This document shows, piece after piece, positions 32,749-42,836 of a stretch of 64,000 nucleotides of DNA; position 1 is the stretch's first letter, and the number at the start of each line of letters is the position of its first letter. Position numbers and translations under genes: made by a program. Origin of the DNA: RGIG1902 sp034926865 (GTDB taxonomy: Bacteria > Bacillota > Clostridia > Oscillospirales > Butyricicoccaceae); NCBI GenBank assembly GCA_034926865.1, contig JAYFQP010000014.1, positions 1-64,000 of the forward strand. The letters run 5' to 3'. The notes beneath the pieces are model-generated. The model had not been told where the DNA came from, did no database searches, and saw only the letters and a program-made list of their open reading frames with translations.

Positions 32749-33792
32749 TTATCCAGCTGCTTTAAGCATATTTTCTATAAATATTCCATAGCCTCTCTGG
32801 GGATCACTTATCAGAACATGTGTCACGGCTCCGACAAGCTTACCATTTTGGATTACAGGGCTTCCGCTCATACCCTGAACTATTCCTCCAGTAGAGTCAA
32901 TAAGCCTGGGATCAGTTATTTCCAGCATAAAATTTCGTGAAGAACCTGATTCATCTCCAAGTATTTTTGTTATTTTAGCTGAGTATTTTTCTACGGTGTT
33001 TCCATAAATGTTAGATACGATTTCTACTTTGCCACATTTTACTTCACTGCCAGAAGCTGTTTCTATAGCTTCAAAATCGCTATAAACAGAACTGTCTGTT
33101 ATTTTTCCAAAAATTCCATTTCCAGTGTTTTGAAAAAGCACTCCGTTATCGGTCTTTAGATTAAATGTTCCCAAAAGCTGTCCCGGCGACCCGGATATTC
33201 CCTTTACAGAACCCGTTACGGTAGATTCCATTATGCTGCCGTTGTCAAACGGCATTAATACTCCGGTATCCACGTCGCATATGCCATGTCCCAACGCTCC
33301 GAAATTACCAGTTTCAGGGTCTACAAAAGTGATGGTGCCAATACCAGCCATACTGTCTCTTACCCAAGCACCTAATCTGTAACCTTCTCCTGCTTCATTT
33401 GGGATCAATCCATTTAGCGTAACATCTAAGCTCTGATCTTTTCTTTTCACGGTTAAAGTTACACTGTCGCTTTTAAGTTTTGATAATGCATAAGAAAGCT
33501 CCTCATTGCTTTCAACAGCTTGCCCATTTACCGCGGATATTACGTCTCCTACGCATAATCCGCTAGATTCCGCGGGAGACACACCTCCCGATGCCTGCAA
33601 AGAAGCAAACCCTACTACCATAGCCCCACCCGAAAACATTTTGATTCCTGTTGTCCTGCCAAGCGGTATTAGCTTTTTATTAGTTGCATTAATATCTCCC
33701 GCCGCTATGGGGAAAAATAATGCAAGACACATCAAAACTGCCGCCGCTGATGCAAGACTTTTTTTGATTTTTTTGCGATTTTCTTTTTTCAA
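32749..33792 (-). CDS. spoIVB: SpoIVB serine peptidase (S55)
   Basis: A 347-aa protein with an N-terminal signal/anchor helix (about 12-31), a PDZ domain (about 45-130) and the S55 peptidase domain. Catalytic candidates are His169 (ALGHGI), an Asp in DPRLIDSTGG and the Ser in GMSGSP (about 311). SpoIVB is made in the forespore, secreted, and cuts SpoIVFA to release the SpoIVFB protease. The start is TTG 33792 after GGGAGAG. It lies directly upstream of spo0A, the classic order. Confidence 0.93.
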   Translation of the reverse strand: MKKENRKKIKKSLASAAAVLMCLALFFPIAAGDINATNKKLIPLGRTTGIKMFSGGAMVVGFASLQASGGVSPAESSGLCVGDVISAVNGQAVESNEELSYALSKLKSDSVTLTVKRKDQSLDVTLNGLIPNEAGEGYRLGAWVRDSMAGIGTITFVDPETGNFGALGHGICDVDTGVLMPFDNGSIMESTVTGSVKGISGSPGQLLGTFNLKTDNGVLFQNTGNGIFGKITDSSVYSDFEAIETASGSEVKCGKVEIVSNIYGNTVEKYSAKITKILGDESGSSRNFMLEITDPRLIDSTGGIVQGMSGSPVIQNGKLVGAVTHVLISDPQRGYGIFIENMLKAAG

Positions 33793-33919
33793 ACACTCAC
33801 TCTCCCTTCAAGGTTATTCTGCCCTAAAGGAAACGGGATAGATCAAAAAGATAATGCCATTCAAAGAAATGTCATGACCTTTTCTACTATCCCGCCAGTT
33901 AAGTATTATTTTTCAAAAA

Positions 33920-34855
33920 TTAAATAGTTCCTGATGAACCGAGCACATTTCTTATCTTATGCGACACGATGCTCTTAATTGCATTTCTTCCATCCGTAAG
34001 GTACTGCCTGGGGTCAAAATGATCCGGATGCTCGGCAAGATGCTGTCTTATGGCAGCTGTCATGCAAATGCGAAGATCTGAATCAATATTTATTTTGCAG
34101 ACTGCCATTTTTGAAGCCTGCCTTAGCATATCTTCTGGTATACCGATAGCATCCGGCATATTGCCGCCGAACTTATTTATAAGCGCGACATACTCCTGCG
34201 GCACGGACGACGCACCATGCAAAACTATGGGGAAGCCTTCAAGCCTGTGCTGTACGTTCTCAAGTATATCAAAACGAAGACGAGGTTTCTGCCCCGGCTT
34301 GAACTTATAAGCCCCGTGACTTGTGCCTATTGCAATGGCGAGAGAATCAACTCCTGTTTTGATCACAAATTCTTCTACTTGTGCTGGATCTGTGAACTGA
34401 GCATCATCATCTGAAACGCTGACAGCATCTTCTATTCCCGAAAGCCTTCCAAGCTCTCCTTCAACAACAACTCCTTTGGAATGCGCGTAATCAACAACCT
34501 TTTTTGTGATTTCAATATTTTCGCTGAAACTGTACTTTGAACCATCTATCATAACCGAAGAAAACCCGCCATCGACACATGCTTTGCATATATCGAAGTT
34601 CTCGCCATGGTCAAGATGCAGCGCGATGGGAAGCGCTGTATCCAAAATCGCAGCTTCAACAAGCTTGATAAGATAATTATGGTTTGCATATTTTCTTGCC
34701 CCTGCCGAAACCTGCAGTATGACAGGTGACCTTTCTTCCTTGGCGGCCTCTGTTATTCCCTGAATGATCTCCATATTGTTTACATTGAAAGCACCTATGG
34801 CATAGCCGCCCTTGTATGCCTTTTCAAACATTTCTTTTGTAGTTACCAGTGGCAT
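33920..34855 (-). CDS. fba: Class II fructose-bisphosphate aldolase
   Basis: A 311-aa zinc aldolase with ligands in HLDHGE, EGELG and the GTSHGAYKF and LHGASSVP phosphate-binding motifs. It splits fructose-1,6-bisphosphate in glycolysis. ATG 34855 follows GGAGG; the frame upstream to 34921 has no such site. It has its own promoter (34889-34917) and is divergent from pfp. Confidence 0.95.
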   Translation of the reverse strand: MPLVTTKEMFEKAYKGGYAIGAFNVNNMEIIQGITEAAKEERSPVILQVSAGARKYANHNYLIKLVEAAILDTALPIALHLDHGENFDICKACVDGGFSSVMIDGSKYSFSENIEITKKVVDYAHSKGVVVEGELGRLSGIEDAVSVSDDDAQFTDPAQVEEFVIKTGVDSLAIAIGTSHGAYKFKPGQKPRLRFDILENVQHRLEGFPIVLHGASSVPQEYVALINKFGGNMPDAIGIPEDMLRQASKMAVCKINIDSDLRICMTAAIRQHLAEHPDHFDPRQYLTDGRNAIKSIVSHKIRNVLGSSGTI

Positions 34856-34888
34856 TTTTATTCCTCCAAACACAAACTTCTTATAAAT

Positions 34889-34917
34889 ATAATAACAGCA
34901 TATCAAAGAATATTCAA
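34889..34917 (-). promoter_or_regulatory. Promoter of fba
   Basis: TTGAAT (34912-34917) and TATTAT (34889-34894) on the minus strand, spacer 17. Confidence 0.6.
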
Positions 34918-34953
34918 TCACTGAAGCCTATATTTTGACAGTTGTTAGATAAT

Positions 34954-34981
34954 TTGATTGTTTTTTCCATAAGGCTATGAT
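34954..34981 (+). promoter_or_regulatory. Possible promoter of pfp
   Basis: TTGATT (34954-34959) and TATGAT (34976-34981), spacer 16, about 40 bases before the ATG. Confidence 0.4.
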
Positions 34982-35019
34982 AAACTTTTACTGCAAAATC
35001 TTTCTTGGAGGTTATATCA

Positions 35020-36273
35020 ATGTCCCTTAAAGGAGCATGCATTTTCGGACAATCAGGAGGCCCGACCTCTGTGATCAACGCCAGCGCTTACGGAGTTTTC
35101 AGCGAGGCACTAATAAATCCCGACATAACTCAGGTTATCGGAGCAGCTCACGGAATAAAGGGTGTTCTGAACGATGAGCTTTTTGATATTTCTAAAGAAG
35201 ATGCACGCGAGCTTGATCTGCTAAGAAGCACGCCGTCATCTGCGCTCGGCTCCTGCCGTTATAAGCTGAAAGATCCCTTAGTGGATGATAGCGATTATAA
35301 AAGAATCCTTGAAATTTTTAAAAAATATGATGTGCGTTATTTCTTTTATAACGGCGGCAATGACTCGATGGATACCTGCAACAAAATATCCAAATATCTT
35401 ATACGCCAGCAATATGAATGTCGCGTTATAGGCATACCCAAAACAATCGACAATGACCTTTACGGAACAGATCACTGCCCCGGCTTCGGTTCAGCAGCAA
35501 AGTATATCGCAGCCACAACAGCAGAGATATATCTTGATGCCACAGTATATGATACAGGAACTGTCACAATAATTGAAGCTATGGGCAGGAACGCCGGATG
35601 GCTGACTGCTGCCTCCTCTCTTTCCGCTCTCTGCGGCTGCGGTCCTGATCTCATATACCTTCCCGAGATGCCCTTTGACATAAATGATTTTATTGATCGC
35701 GTCAAAACATGCTATGCACAAAAGAAAAATTGCATAGCGGTAATTTCTGAGGGTATAAAGGATAAAAACGGTATTTTTATAGCGGAATATGCAAATATGG
35801 ATTCCAAGGCAGATGCCTTTGGCCATAAGCAGATGGGCGGATCGGCCTCTTATCTTGCTTCGATCGTCAAGGAAACTATCGGCGCGAAAGTAAGAGCTAT
35901 AGAATACTCGCTCATGCAGCGTTGTGCCGCACACTGCGCTTCCAAAACCGATGTTGACGAAGCAGTATTAATGGGCGTTTCCGCTGTACAAGCAGCTGTT
36001 TCCGGAATAACCGATAAAATGGTTGCGATCAGTCGTGATCTCTCTTGCACGGAATATAGGCCAAAAGTTGAGCTTCTTGATCTTACAATCGTTGCCAATT
36101 CAGAAAAGAAGTTCCCTATTGAATGGATAACGGAGGATGGCACTGGAATTATGCCAGAGTTCTATGATTATGCCCTTCCTCTTATCGAAGGAGAAAACCA
36201 CTACATTTGGGAAAATGGCCTGCCGAGATTTGCCAATCTAAAAAAGATAAAAGCTCAGCCCTTAATAAAGTAG
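35020..36273 (+). CDS. pfp: Pyrophosphate-dependent 6-phosphofructokinase
   Basis: A 417-aa phosphofructokinase. The nucleotide-site motif reads GGND (112-115) instead of GGDGS, and PKTIDND (140-146) has the Lys typical of PPi-using enzymes rather than the Gly of ATP-using ones. It phosphorylates fructose-6-phosphate with PPi, reversibly. ATG 35020 follows GGAGGT; a frame starting at 35005 lacks one. It is divergent from fba, pairing two successive glycolytic steps. Confidence 0.9.
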   Translation: MSLKGACIFGQSGGPTSVINASAYGVFSEALINPDITQVIGAAHGIKGVLNDELFDISKEDARELDLLRSTPSSALGSCRYKLKDPLVDDSDYKRILEIFKKYDVRYFFYNGGNDSMDTCNKISKYLIRQQYECRVIGIPKTIDNDLYGTDHCPGFGSAAKYIAATTAEIYLDATVYDTGTVTIIEAMGRNAGWLTAASSLSALCGCGPDLIYLPEMPFDINDFIDRVKTCYAQKKNCIAVISEGIKDKNGIFIAEYANMDSKADAFGHKQMGGSASYLASIVKETIGAKVRAIEYSLMQRCAAHCASKTDVDEAVLMGVSAVQAAVSGITDKMVAISRDLSCTEYRPKVELLDLTIVANSEKKFPIEWITEDGTGIMPEFYDYALPLIEGENHYIWENGLPRFANLKKIKAQPLIK

Positions 36274-36332
36274 CTTTTAAGCATTTTCAAAGCAAAATAC
36301 AATTCACAAGAAGTCCTAGTGCATAAATTAAT

Positions 36333-36375
36333 AACAAATGGCGACAGCAAAAATGCTGTCGCCATTTGTTATTTT
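36333..36375. terminator. Bidirectional terminator between pfp and polC
   Basis: AACAAATGGCGACAGCA (36333-36349) pairs perfectly with TGCTGTCGCCATTTGTT (36354-36370), loop AAAA. Confidence 0.85.
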
Positions 36376-36387
36376 CCTAATTTTCTG

Positions 36388-39300
36388 TTACATAGCGTCA
36401 AAAAGGCTGAGCTGGTTTGTTTTTGGTATGCCGTCAAGCGCACCCGCCCCGCCAAGAGTTTCCGTGACCGCTTTAGATACCTTATCACACCTAAGAATTA
36501 TATCCTCCATTGACATAAAGGGGCCGTTCTCTCTGGCATTAACGATTGCTTGAGCCGCTGATTCGCCCACACCCGAAAGAGCCGTGAAAGGAGGAATAAG
36601 GGTATTCCCCTCTATTTTAAACCGCTTTACATTGGATTTGTAGATATCCACAGGGGTAAAACTGAACCCTCGCTTATAAAACTCGTGACATATCTCCAGA
36701 GTACTCATTGTATCTTCTTCAATTGCAGAACGCTTTGGCAAAGCCTTAAGCTCTTTGTATTTTCGCATGACAGCCTGATCTCCCTTTGTCATCAGCGATG
36801 CATCAAACCCTCCGCCTCGTATGGTGAAATATGCTGCGTAAAAATCCAGCGGCCGATGCACCTTAAACCACGCTATTCTGAAAGCCATCATTACATATGC
36901 GACGGCATGGGCTCTGGGGAACATATATTCAATTTTTTTACAGGATTCAATATACCATGCAGGGACATTTTTGGAGGTCATCAGTTCCTCCCATTCGGGT
37001 TTTAATCCCTTTCCCTTTCGAACGCTCTCAGATATTGTAAAGGCCTGCGAGGGTTCGATATCCATTTTTATAAGATATAAAGTAATGTCATCCCTTACGC
37101 ATATGACATCGTTAAGCGTAGCCACTCCCGAAAGTATATAGTCCTGCGCATTGTTTCTCCAAACATTCGTGCCGTGCGAGAGACCGGAAATACGCAGCAG
37201 CCCGTCAAATGTAGTCGGATGGGTATCCACGAGCATTCCCCGGACGTTTTTTGTGCCAAACTCGGGTATAGCCGCAGCTCCCGTTTGCTCAAGAATATCG
37301 TCCTCGGCTATGCCAAGCGGATCTATGCTCGTAAATATCCGCATAGTATCCTTATCGTCAAGAGGAATATTTTTGGTATCGAGACCTGAAAGATCCTCCA
37401 GCATTCTTATCATCGTAGGGTCATCATGCCCCAAAAGATCAAGCTTAAGAAGATTATCATGTATGGAATGATAATCAAAATGTGTAGTTATTATATTTGA
37501 ACTTACATCATCGGCTGGATGCTGAACAGGAGTGAACTCGTGAATATTTCTGTCTTTAGGAAGAACTATAAGGCCCCCCGGATGCTGCCCTGTAGTTCTC
37601 TTTATGCCGGTGCAACCTGCCACAAGGCGGTTTATTTCCGCCGTATTAAGAACCTTCCCCTTTTCCTCAAGGTATTTCTTTACAAACCCATAAGCAGTCT
37701 TGGATTTTACCGTACCTATAGTACCTGCTCTGAAAACATTTTCCTCCCCGAAAAGATTGATTGTCTCCCTATGGGCCTGGGCCTGATATTCCCCGGAAAA
37801 ATTAAGGTCGATATCGGGGGTCTTGTCCCCTTTGAAGCCCATGAAGGTTGCAAAAGGTATATCAAAACCGTCCTTGTCCATTTTTTCCCCGCATACGGGG
37901 CAGTTCATATCTGGAAGATCAACACCAGTGCGGTAATCCCCCTCAACATCAAAAATACTGTGTTTACAGTTAGGGCAGCGGTAGTGAGGCGGAAGCGCAT
38001 TTACCTCGGTAATGCCGGTAAAATAAGCTACGACAGATGATCCCACCGAACCTCTGGACCCAACAAGATAACCGTCATCAAGAGATTTCTTTACCAGCTT
38101 CTGGGCGATTATGTACATGATGTCATAACCATGGCCGATAATCGAATTGAGTTCCATCTCAAGACGATCCCTGACTACAGGAGGAAGATCTTCTCCGTAA
38201 AGCTCAGCGGCTTTGCTCCTCGCCAGAGAGTTAATCTCTTCAGCAGAATTTTCAATGGAAGGAGGATATGTACCGTCTTTTAAAGGTATTATATCCTCAC
38301 ACATATCGGCAATCATATTTGTGTTTTTTATTACTACATTATAGGCAGTGTCTTTCCCTAGATATGAAAACTCCTCAAGCATCTCCCCTGTCGTTTTGAA
38401 ATACAGCGGAGCCTGACTCGATGCATCCTCAAATCCCATGCCCGTCATGATTATTTCTCTGTAAATCGAATCCTCAGGGTCAATAAAATGTACATCTCCC
38501 GTAGCACAGACGGGTTTGCCGAGGCTTTTTCCAAGCTTGACAATAGTTCTGTTATATTCGCGAAGCTGCTCTACATCCTTTGCAGTTCCGTTGTTTACAA
38601 GAAACATATTATTCCCAACCGGCTGTATCTCAAGAAAATCAAATATCTTCGCAATTGACACAAGTTCATTCCACGATCTGCCTTGAACAACCGCCGTAAA
38701 CAGCTCCCCGGCCTCGCATGCAGAACCTAAAATAAGCCCCTCCCTTTTTTCAAGAAGCAGGCTGAGCGGTATAAGCGGATGGCGCTTAAAATACTTGAGG
38801 TGAGATGCTGAAATAAGCTCATAAAGGTTTCTAAGCCCCTGCATGGTTTTTACAAGAATTAAAAGGTGATATGACCTGCCCTTCGGAGTGGAGTCACCCT
38901 GGCCTTCGCTGAGGGCTTTCATCCCTGAGTTAATGTCTGGTATGCTTACCGAAAGGCCCTTATCCTTAATCATTTTTACAAGCTCAAAAAATATCTTAGC
39001 CAGAACCTCGGTATCATCCTCCGCCCGGTGATGTTTAAAAGTAAAATTGAACTCGCTTGCAATATCATTCAATCTGTGTTTTTTAAGATGAGGCAAAAGT
39101 ACCCTGGATAGCTCTACCGTATCTATAGAGCAAAACTGCCTGTCTGTCCCAATTTTTTCGCATGCCTTTTTAATAAATGATATATCAAAGTCTGCATTGT
39201 GAGCACACATTGGACAATTTCCGCAGAACTCCAAAAAACCCGGCAGTATATTCTCTATACCAGGGCTGTCGCTAACCATAGAATCATTTATTCCCGTCAG

Positions 39301-40719
39301 CGTTGTTATTTCATACGGAATCGGAGAGCTTGGCTTTACATATGTATGATAACGGTCTATTATTTCTCCATTTTTTACCTTTACTGCAGCTATTTCAATT
39401 ATTTCGCATTTTGCTGGGTTAAGACCTGTCGTTTCCAAGTCAAAAACGATGATTTCATCATCAAGAGTACATCCGCAAAGACCCTTAACTATGCCACCTG
39501 CGATATCATTGACACAATAAGCCTCAAGCCCATAAAGGATTTTTATATCCTTTCCGTCTTTTTTAAGCGCTTTTGCGGCATTCATGGCATCGGGATATGC
39601 CTGTGCCACACCATGGTCTGTTATTGCGATAGCTTTATGCCCCATGCTTTGCGCCAATGAAATCACCTTCTGTGGATCACAAAGTCCATCCATTGCAGAC
39701 ATGTTTGTATGTAAATGAAGCTCTACGCGTTTTTCCTTAGCGTTATCCGTACGAGCCTTTGTTTTATCCTTTATTATTGCATAAGGTGTTATGATATTGT
39801 CGTTATCATACTTTGAATAACTTATGCTTCCCTGCACTACCACGGCTTTTCCGTTTTTAATATTGTCCTTAAAAGGCTGTACGTCTTCATCCGGAAGAAC
39901 TTTCACTATTCTTATTGATCCTGTGCCATCTGTTATTTCGAATGTAACAACGGTTTTATCTTTTCCGTTAAGCTTTTTTAGCTCTGTAAAAAATATCTCT
40001 CCCCAAACAGCTACCTTTCCGCTGTCAATAGTCAGGTCTCCTATGTTGATGATATCTCGCCTGACTGGCCTCCCGTATATTATCTTATCATCGTCATCGG
40101 GAGGTGTATATGGCCTGCCCTCCTGCTGTTTTCTTTGAAAAGGCCCTTTTCCCCTGGCGGCGCTCTTCGACGGCGAAAAATCCCCGCTAATACAGGCGGA
40201 TGCAGGAATCGGATTCTCCCGCATTATGCGCGCAAGGTCCTTTTCCCGCATTTCTTCAAAAGAGACTTCTTCTTTATATATCGTTATGGATATTTCAATA
40301 CGCCCAAGCTGAAGCTCCGTTAGAAGGTTAGAAAGCGCATCCTTGATATCCTGCTCCCGGCATGTCCAGTTTTCCGATATTCTGACCAAAAGCGTATTAT
40401 CTTGAAGGCTGAAACTTTCTCTCTCTACTGCCTTTGCCAAAGCAGGATACTGCTCCTCAAGCTTATCCAAAATAAGCTCCTCAGGCGGCTTATTCTCCCC
40501 TTGTGAAAGTCTAAGAAAAAGCCTGTCAATTCCATAAGCTTCTTTGATGGCGTCTACAGCCCTGTCGAGCTCGTCCTGAGATATATCTGAGTCATGCTCA
40601 AGCAAGACCTCCATGCTGCCATCTGCAGATGATATCGTCATCTCGCTTACAGGCATATTAAAAATGAGGGGTGATGCATTAGCCTCTTTGAATATATCTT
40701 TTAAAAAAACTGGGTTCAT
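36388..40719 (-). CDS. polC: DNA polymerase III alpha subunit, PolC type
   Basis: A 1443-aa replicative polymerase of low-GC Gram-positives. Order: N-terminal domains, OB fold (about 230-320), PHP domain starting VELHLHTNMSAMDG near 333 and split by a DEDD 3'-5' exonuclease (FDLETTGL near 421), then a zinc cluster CPNCKHSIF ... CPVCGEK (about 913-945), and the polymerase core with TPDIDLNF near 966. It is the leading-strand enzyme. The ATG overlaps the ispG stop by four bases, so it is last of the pyrH operon. Confidence 0.97.
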   Translation of the reverse strand: MNPVFLKDIFKEANASPLIFNMPVSEMTISSADGSMEVLLEHDSDISQDELDRAVDAIKEAYGIDRLFLRLSQGENKPPEELILDKLEEQYPALAKAVERESFSLQDNTLLVRISENWTCREQDIKDALSNLLTELQLGRIEISITIYKEEVSFEEMREKDLARIMRENPIPASACISGDFSPSKSAARGKGPFQRKQQEGRPYTPPDDDDKIIYGRPVRRDIINIGDLTIDSGKVAVWGEIFFTELKKLNGKDKTVVTFEITDGTGSIRIVKVLPDEDVQPFKDNIKNGKAVVVQGSISYSKYDNDNIITPYAIIKDKTKARTDNAKEKRVELHLHTNMSAMDGLCDPQKVISLAQSMGHKAIAITDHGVAQAYPDAMNAAKALKKDGKDIKILYGLEAYCVNDIAGGIVKGLCGCTLDDEIIVFDLETTGLNPAKCEIIEIAAVKVKNGEIIDRYHTYVKPSSPIPYEITTLTGINDSMVSDSPGIENILPGFLEFCGNCPMCAHNADFDISFIKKACEKIGTDRQFCSIDTVELSRVLLPHLKKHRLNDIASEFNFTFKHHRAEDDTEVLAKIFFELVKMIKDKGLSVSIPDINSGMKALSEGQGDSTPKGRSYHLLILVKTMQGLRNLYELISASHLKYFKRHPLIPLSLLLEKREGLILGSACEAGELFTAVVQGRSWNELVSIAKIFDFLEIQPVGNNMFLVNNGTAKDVEQLREYNRTIVKLGKSLGKPVCATGDVHFIDPEDSIYREIIMTGMGFEDASSQAPLYFKTTGEMLEEFSYLGKDTAYNVVIKNTNMIADMCEDIIPLKDGTYPPSIENSAEEINSLARSKAAELYGEDLPPVVRDRLEMELNSIIGHGYDIMYIIAQKLVKKSLDDGYLVGSRGSVGSSVVAYFTGITEVNALPPHYRCPNCKHSIFDVEGDYRTGVDLPDMNCPVCGEKMDKDGFDIPFATFMGFKGDKTPDIDLNFSGEYQAQAHRETINLFGEENVFRAGTIGTVKSKTAYGFVKKYLEEKGKVLNTAEINRLVAGCTGIKRTTGQHPGGLIVLPKDRNIHEFTPVQHPADDVSSNIITTHFDYHSIHDNLLKLDLLGHDDPTMIRMLEDLSGLDTKNIPLDDKDTMRIFTSIDPLGIAEDDILEQTGAAAIPEFGTKNVRGMLVDTHPTTFDGLLRISGLSHGTNVWRNNAQDYILSGVATLNDVICVRDDITLYLIKMDIEPSQAFTISESVRKGKGLKPEWEELMTSKNVPAWYIESCKKIEYMFPRAHAVAYVMMAFRIAWFKVHRPLDFYAAYFTIRGGGFDASLMTKGDQAVMRKYKELKALPKRSAIEEDTMSTLEICHEFYKRGFSFTPVDIYKSNVKRFKIEGNTLIPPFTALSGVGESAAQAIVNARENGPFMSMEDIILRCDKVSKAVTETLGGAGALDGIPKTNQLSLFDAM

Positions 40720-41774
40720 ATCTTCTCTCCGGTCATTTTGGATACCTCCGCTATCAGCTCATCGGCAAGACAGCTTTCGGGGACTTTTCTAAGTATCTCC
40801 CCTTTTTTAATGATAAGGCCTTCGCCCTTTCCGCAGGCTATGCCTATGTCGGCTTCTCTGGCCTCACCAGGGCCGTTTACAGCACAACCCATAACAGCTA
40901 CTGTTATCTTGGATCTGACATTTTCAAGCCGTTTTTCTATGTCTTTCGCAATCGAGATAAGATCTACACAGGTCCTTCCGCAAGTTGGGCAGGATACTAT
41001 TGTAACACCCTCTTTATGAAGCCCGAGGGCTTTAAGTATGTCCTTTGCAGCATATATTTCTTTTACGGGATCATCTGTAAGAGATACTCTCAGAGTATCG
41101 CCGATACCGTCACACAAAAGCGCTCCGAATGCTGCTGCCGATTTTATCGTGCCCATATACTGAGAACCGGCTTCAGTTACACCAAGATGTAAAGGATAGT
41201 CATATTCTTTTGCCAACAGGCGATATGCTTCAATCGTGGCAAATACATTAGATGCCTTGAGGGATACGCAGATATCGGTAAAGCCGCAGTCCTCCAGAGC
41301 CTCAATATTTCTAACTGCACTTTTATAAAGCGTAAAGGGCGTCACCCCATACTCGATGCGCAAATCGCTGTCCACCGATCCGGAATTGACGCCGATTCTT
41401 ATAGGAATACCTCTTTCAGAACACGAGTCTGCCACGGCCTTTATCTTCCACTTTTCTCCGATATTTCCTGGGTTTATACGTATCTTATCCACCCCTCTGC
41501 GACAGGCCTCAAGCGCCAGACGGTAATCAAAATGTATATCTGCCACAAGAGGAAGAGCCGTACCCTTCCTTATATCCGCAAGCGCCTGTGCTGCCCTCAT
41601 ATCAGGAACAGCCAGCCTGGCTATATCACAGCCAGCCTCCTCAAGGGCATGAAGCTGCGCAAGCGTAGCCTTTACATCTCTTGTATCCGTATTGCACATC
41701 GATTGCACTGCTATAGGATTATCTCCTCCAATAATCACAGAACCTATTCTTAGTTCTTTTGATTTTCTTCTCAT
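40716..41774 (-). CDS. ispG: 4-hydroxy-3-methylbut-2-enyl diphosphate synthase
   Basis: A 352-aa enzyme with the iron-sulfur cysteines in SCPTCGRTC and GCAVNGPGEA and the IAVQSMCNTDTRDV N-terminal motif. It reduces the MEP-pathway cyclic diphosphate to HMBPP. ATG 41774 is preferred (GGGATG upstream); a TTG at 41789 would overlap rseP. Confidence 0.94.
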   Translation of the reverse strand: MRRKSKELRIGSVIIGGDNPIAVQSMCNTDTRDVKATLAQLHALEEAGCDIARLAVPDMRAAQALADIRKGTALPLVADIHFDYRLALEACRRGVDKIRINPGNIGEKWKIKAVADSCSERGIPIRIGVNSGSVDSDLRIEYGVTPFTLYKSAVRNIEALEDCGFTDICVSLKASNVFATIEAYRLLAKEYDYPLHLGVTEAGSQYMGTIKSAAAFGALLCDGIGDTLRVSLTDDPVKEIYAAKDILKALGLHKEGVTIVSCPTCGRTCVDLISIAKDIEKRLENVRSKITVAVMGCAVNGPGEAREADIGIACGKGEGLIIKKGEILRKVPESCLADELIAEVSKMTGEKI

Positions 41775-41778
41775 TTCA

Positions 41779-42822
41779 TCATCCCGCAATCAATCTTGCT
41801 ATATCGTTATAAGTTATAAATACGAACAGTACCAAAATAAGCCCAAGCCCGGCATATGAGATATAATTCTCCCATTTAGGGTCAAGCGGCTTGCGCCGAA
41901 CAAGTTCCACAAGCATAAACAGCAGTTTGCCTCCGTCAAGCCCCGGAATCGGCAGCATATTTACAAAGGAGAGGTTTACGGCAAGATAAGCAACGAAGTA
42001 CCACATATCTGCCATAGACTGCTCCGCTCTTTCACTTATCTCGCTGGCGATACCCACAGTTCCCATCAAATCTGATGTGTTGGCCTTCCCGGCAAAGAGC
42101 ATACCAATGCTTTTATATGCTGACTGGAAAAAGCTAAGCGCATTATTAAAAGCATACTTCAGCTTGCCAAAACCGCTGATCTCGCTGTAACCAAAATTAA
42201 TACCATATCTAAGCTGCCCCTTGCCATCATAATCTTTACGCTCCAGCTGAATGTCAGAAAGAGTGAGCTTCTCGCCACTGCGCTTGACAACAAAATCAAA
42301 GCTGTCACCTGTTCCGAGTTGAAGTGCTGTTACAACATCGTTGTAGGTAAAAATATGAAAACCGTTTATATCGATAATTCTGTCACCCTCTTTAAACGTA
42401 TCCGTTAAAGGAAAATCTTGGGCAAAGCCGGAGATGACAGGTTGCGCGATATAGGTTGCGGGCAGCAACACAAAAAACACAATTAATATTCCGCTTATGA
42501 AATTCATAAGCGAACCGGCTATTACAACTAAAAATCGCCCAAGCCAAGATGCTTCCTGAAAACTCCCCTTCGAAGTCCAGACAGCGGGATCAATCCCTTC
42601 AGGAGGATCTTCATTTATATCCTTCATCATTACAGCCCCGCCTACTGGCAAGAGCCTTACTGCATAAAGGGTCTCTCCTATCTGTTTCTTGAAAATAGCC
42701 GGCCCAAAGCCAATAGTAAACTGATAAACAGTTATTTTTGCCATTTTAGCAGCAACAAAGTGTCCGAGCTCGTGGACGAAAATAATCAGTCCAAAAATTA
42801 AAATTGCATATAAAACAGTCAT
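41779..42822 (-). CDS. rseP: RseP-type site-2 protease (M50)
   Basis: A 347-aa membrane protease with HELGH at residues 17-21, a central PDZ domain (about 125-200) and the C-terminal NMLPIPGLDGGKLLF. It is the general site-2 protease (RasP/RseP) that cleaves anti-sigma factors and signal peptides, and lies in its usual place between dxr and ispG. It is distinct from the SpoIVFB-like protein at 6005. Confidence 0.93.
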   Translation of the reverse strand: MTVLYAILIFGLIIFVHELGHFVAAKMAKITVYQFTIGFGPAIFKKQIGETLYAVRLLPVGGAVMMKDINEDPPEGIDPAVWTSKGSFQEASWLGRFLVVIAGSLMNFISGILIVFFVLLPATYIAQPVISGFAQDFPLTDTFKEGDRIIDINGFHIFTYNDVVTALQLGTGDSFDFVVKRSGEKLTLSDIQLERKDYDGKGQLRYGINFGYSEISGFGKLKYAFNNALSFFQSAYKSIGMLFAGKANTSDLMGTVGIASEISERAEQSMADMWYFVAYLAVNLSFVNMLPIPGLDGGKLLFMLVELVRRKPLDPKWENYISYAGLGLILVLFVFITYNDIARLIAG

Positions 42823-42836
42823 TTCTTACCTTTCTG

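Noticed and set aside
39199..39660. A 153-codon plus-strand ORF inside polC
   Set aside because: Antisense to the exonuclease part of polC; no ribosome-binding site.
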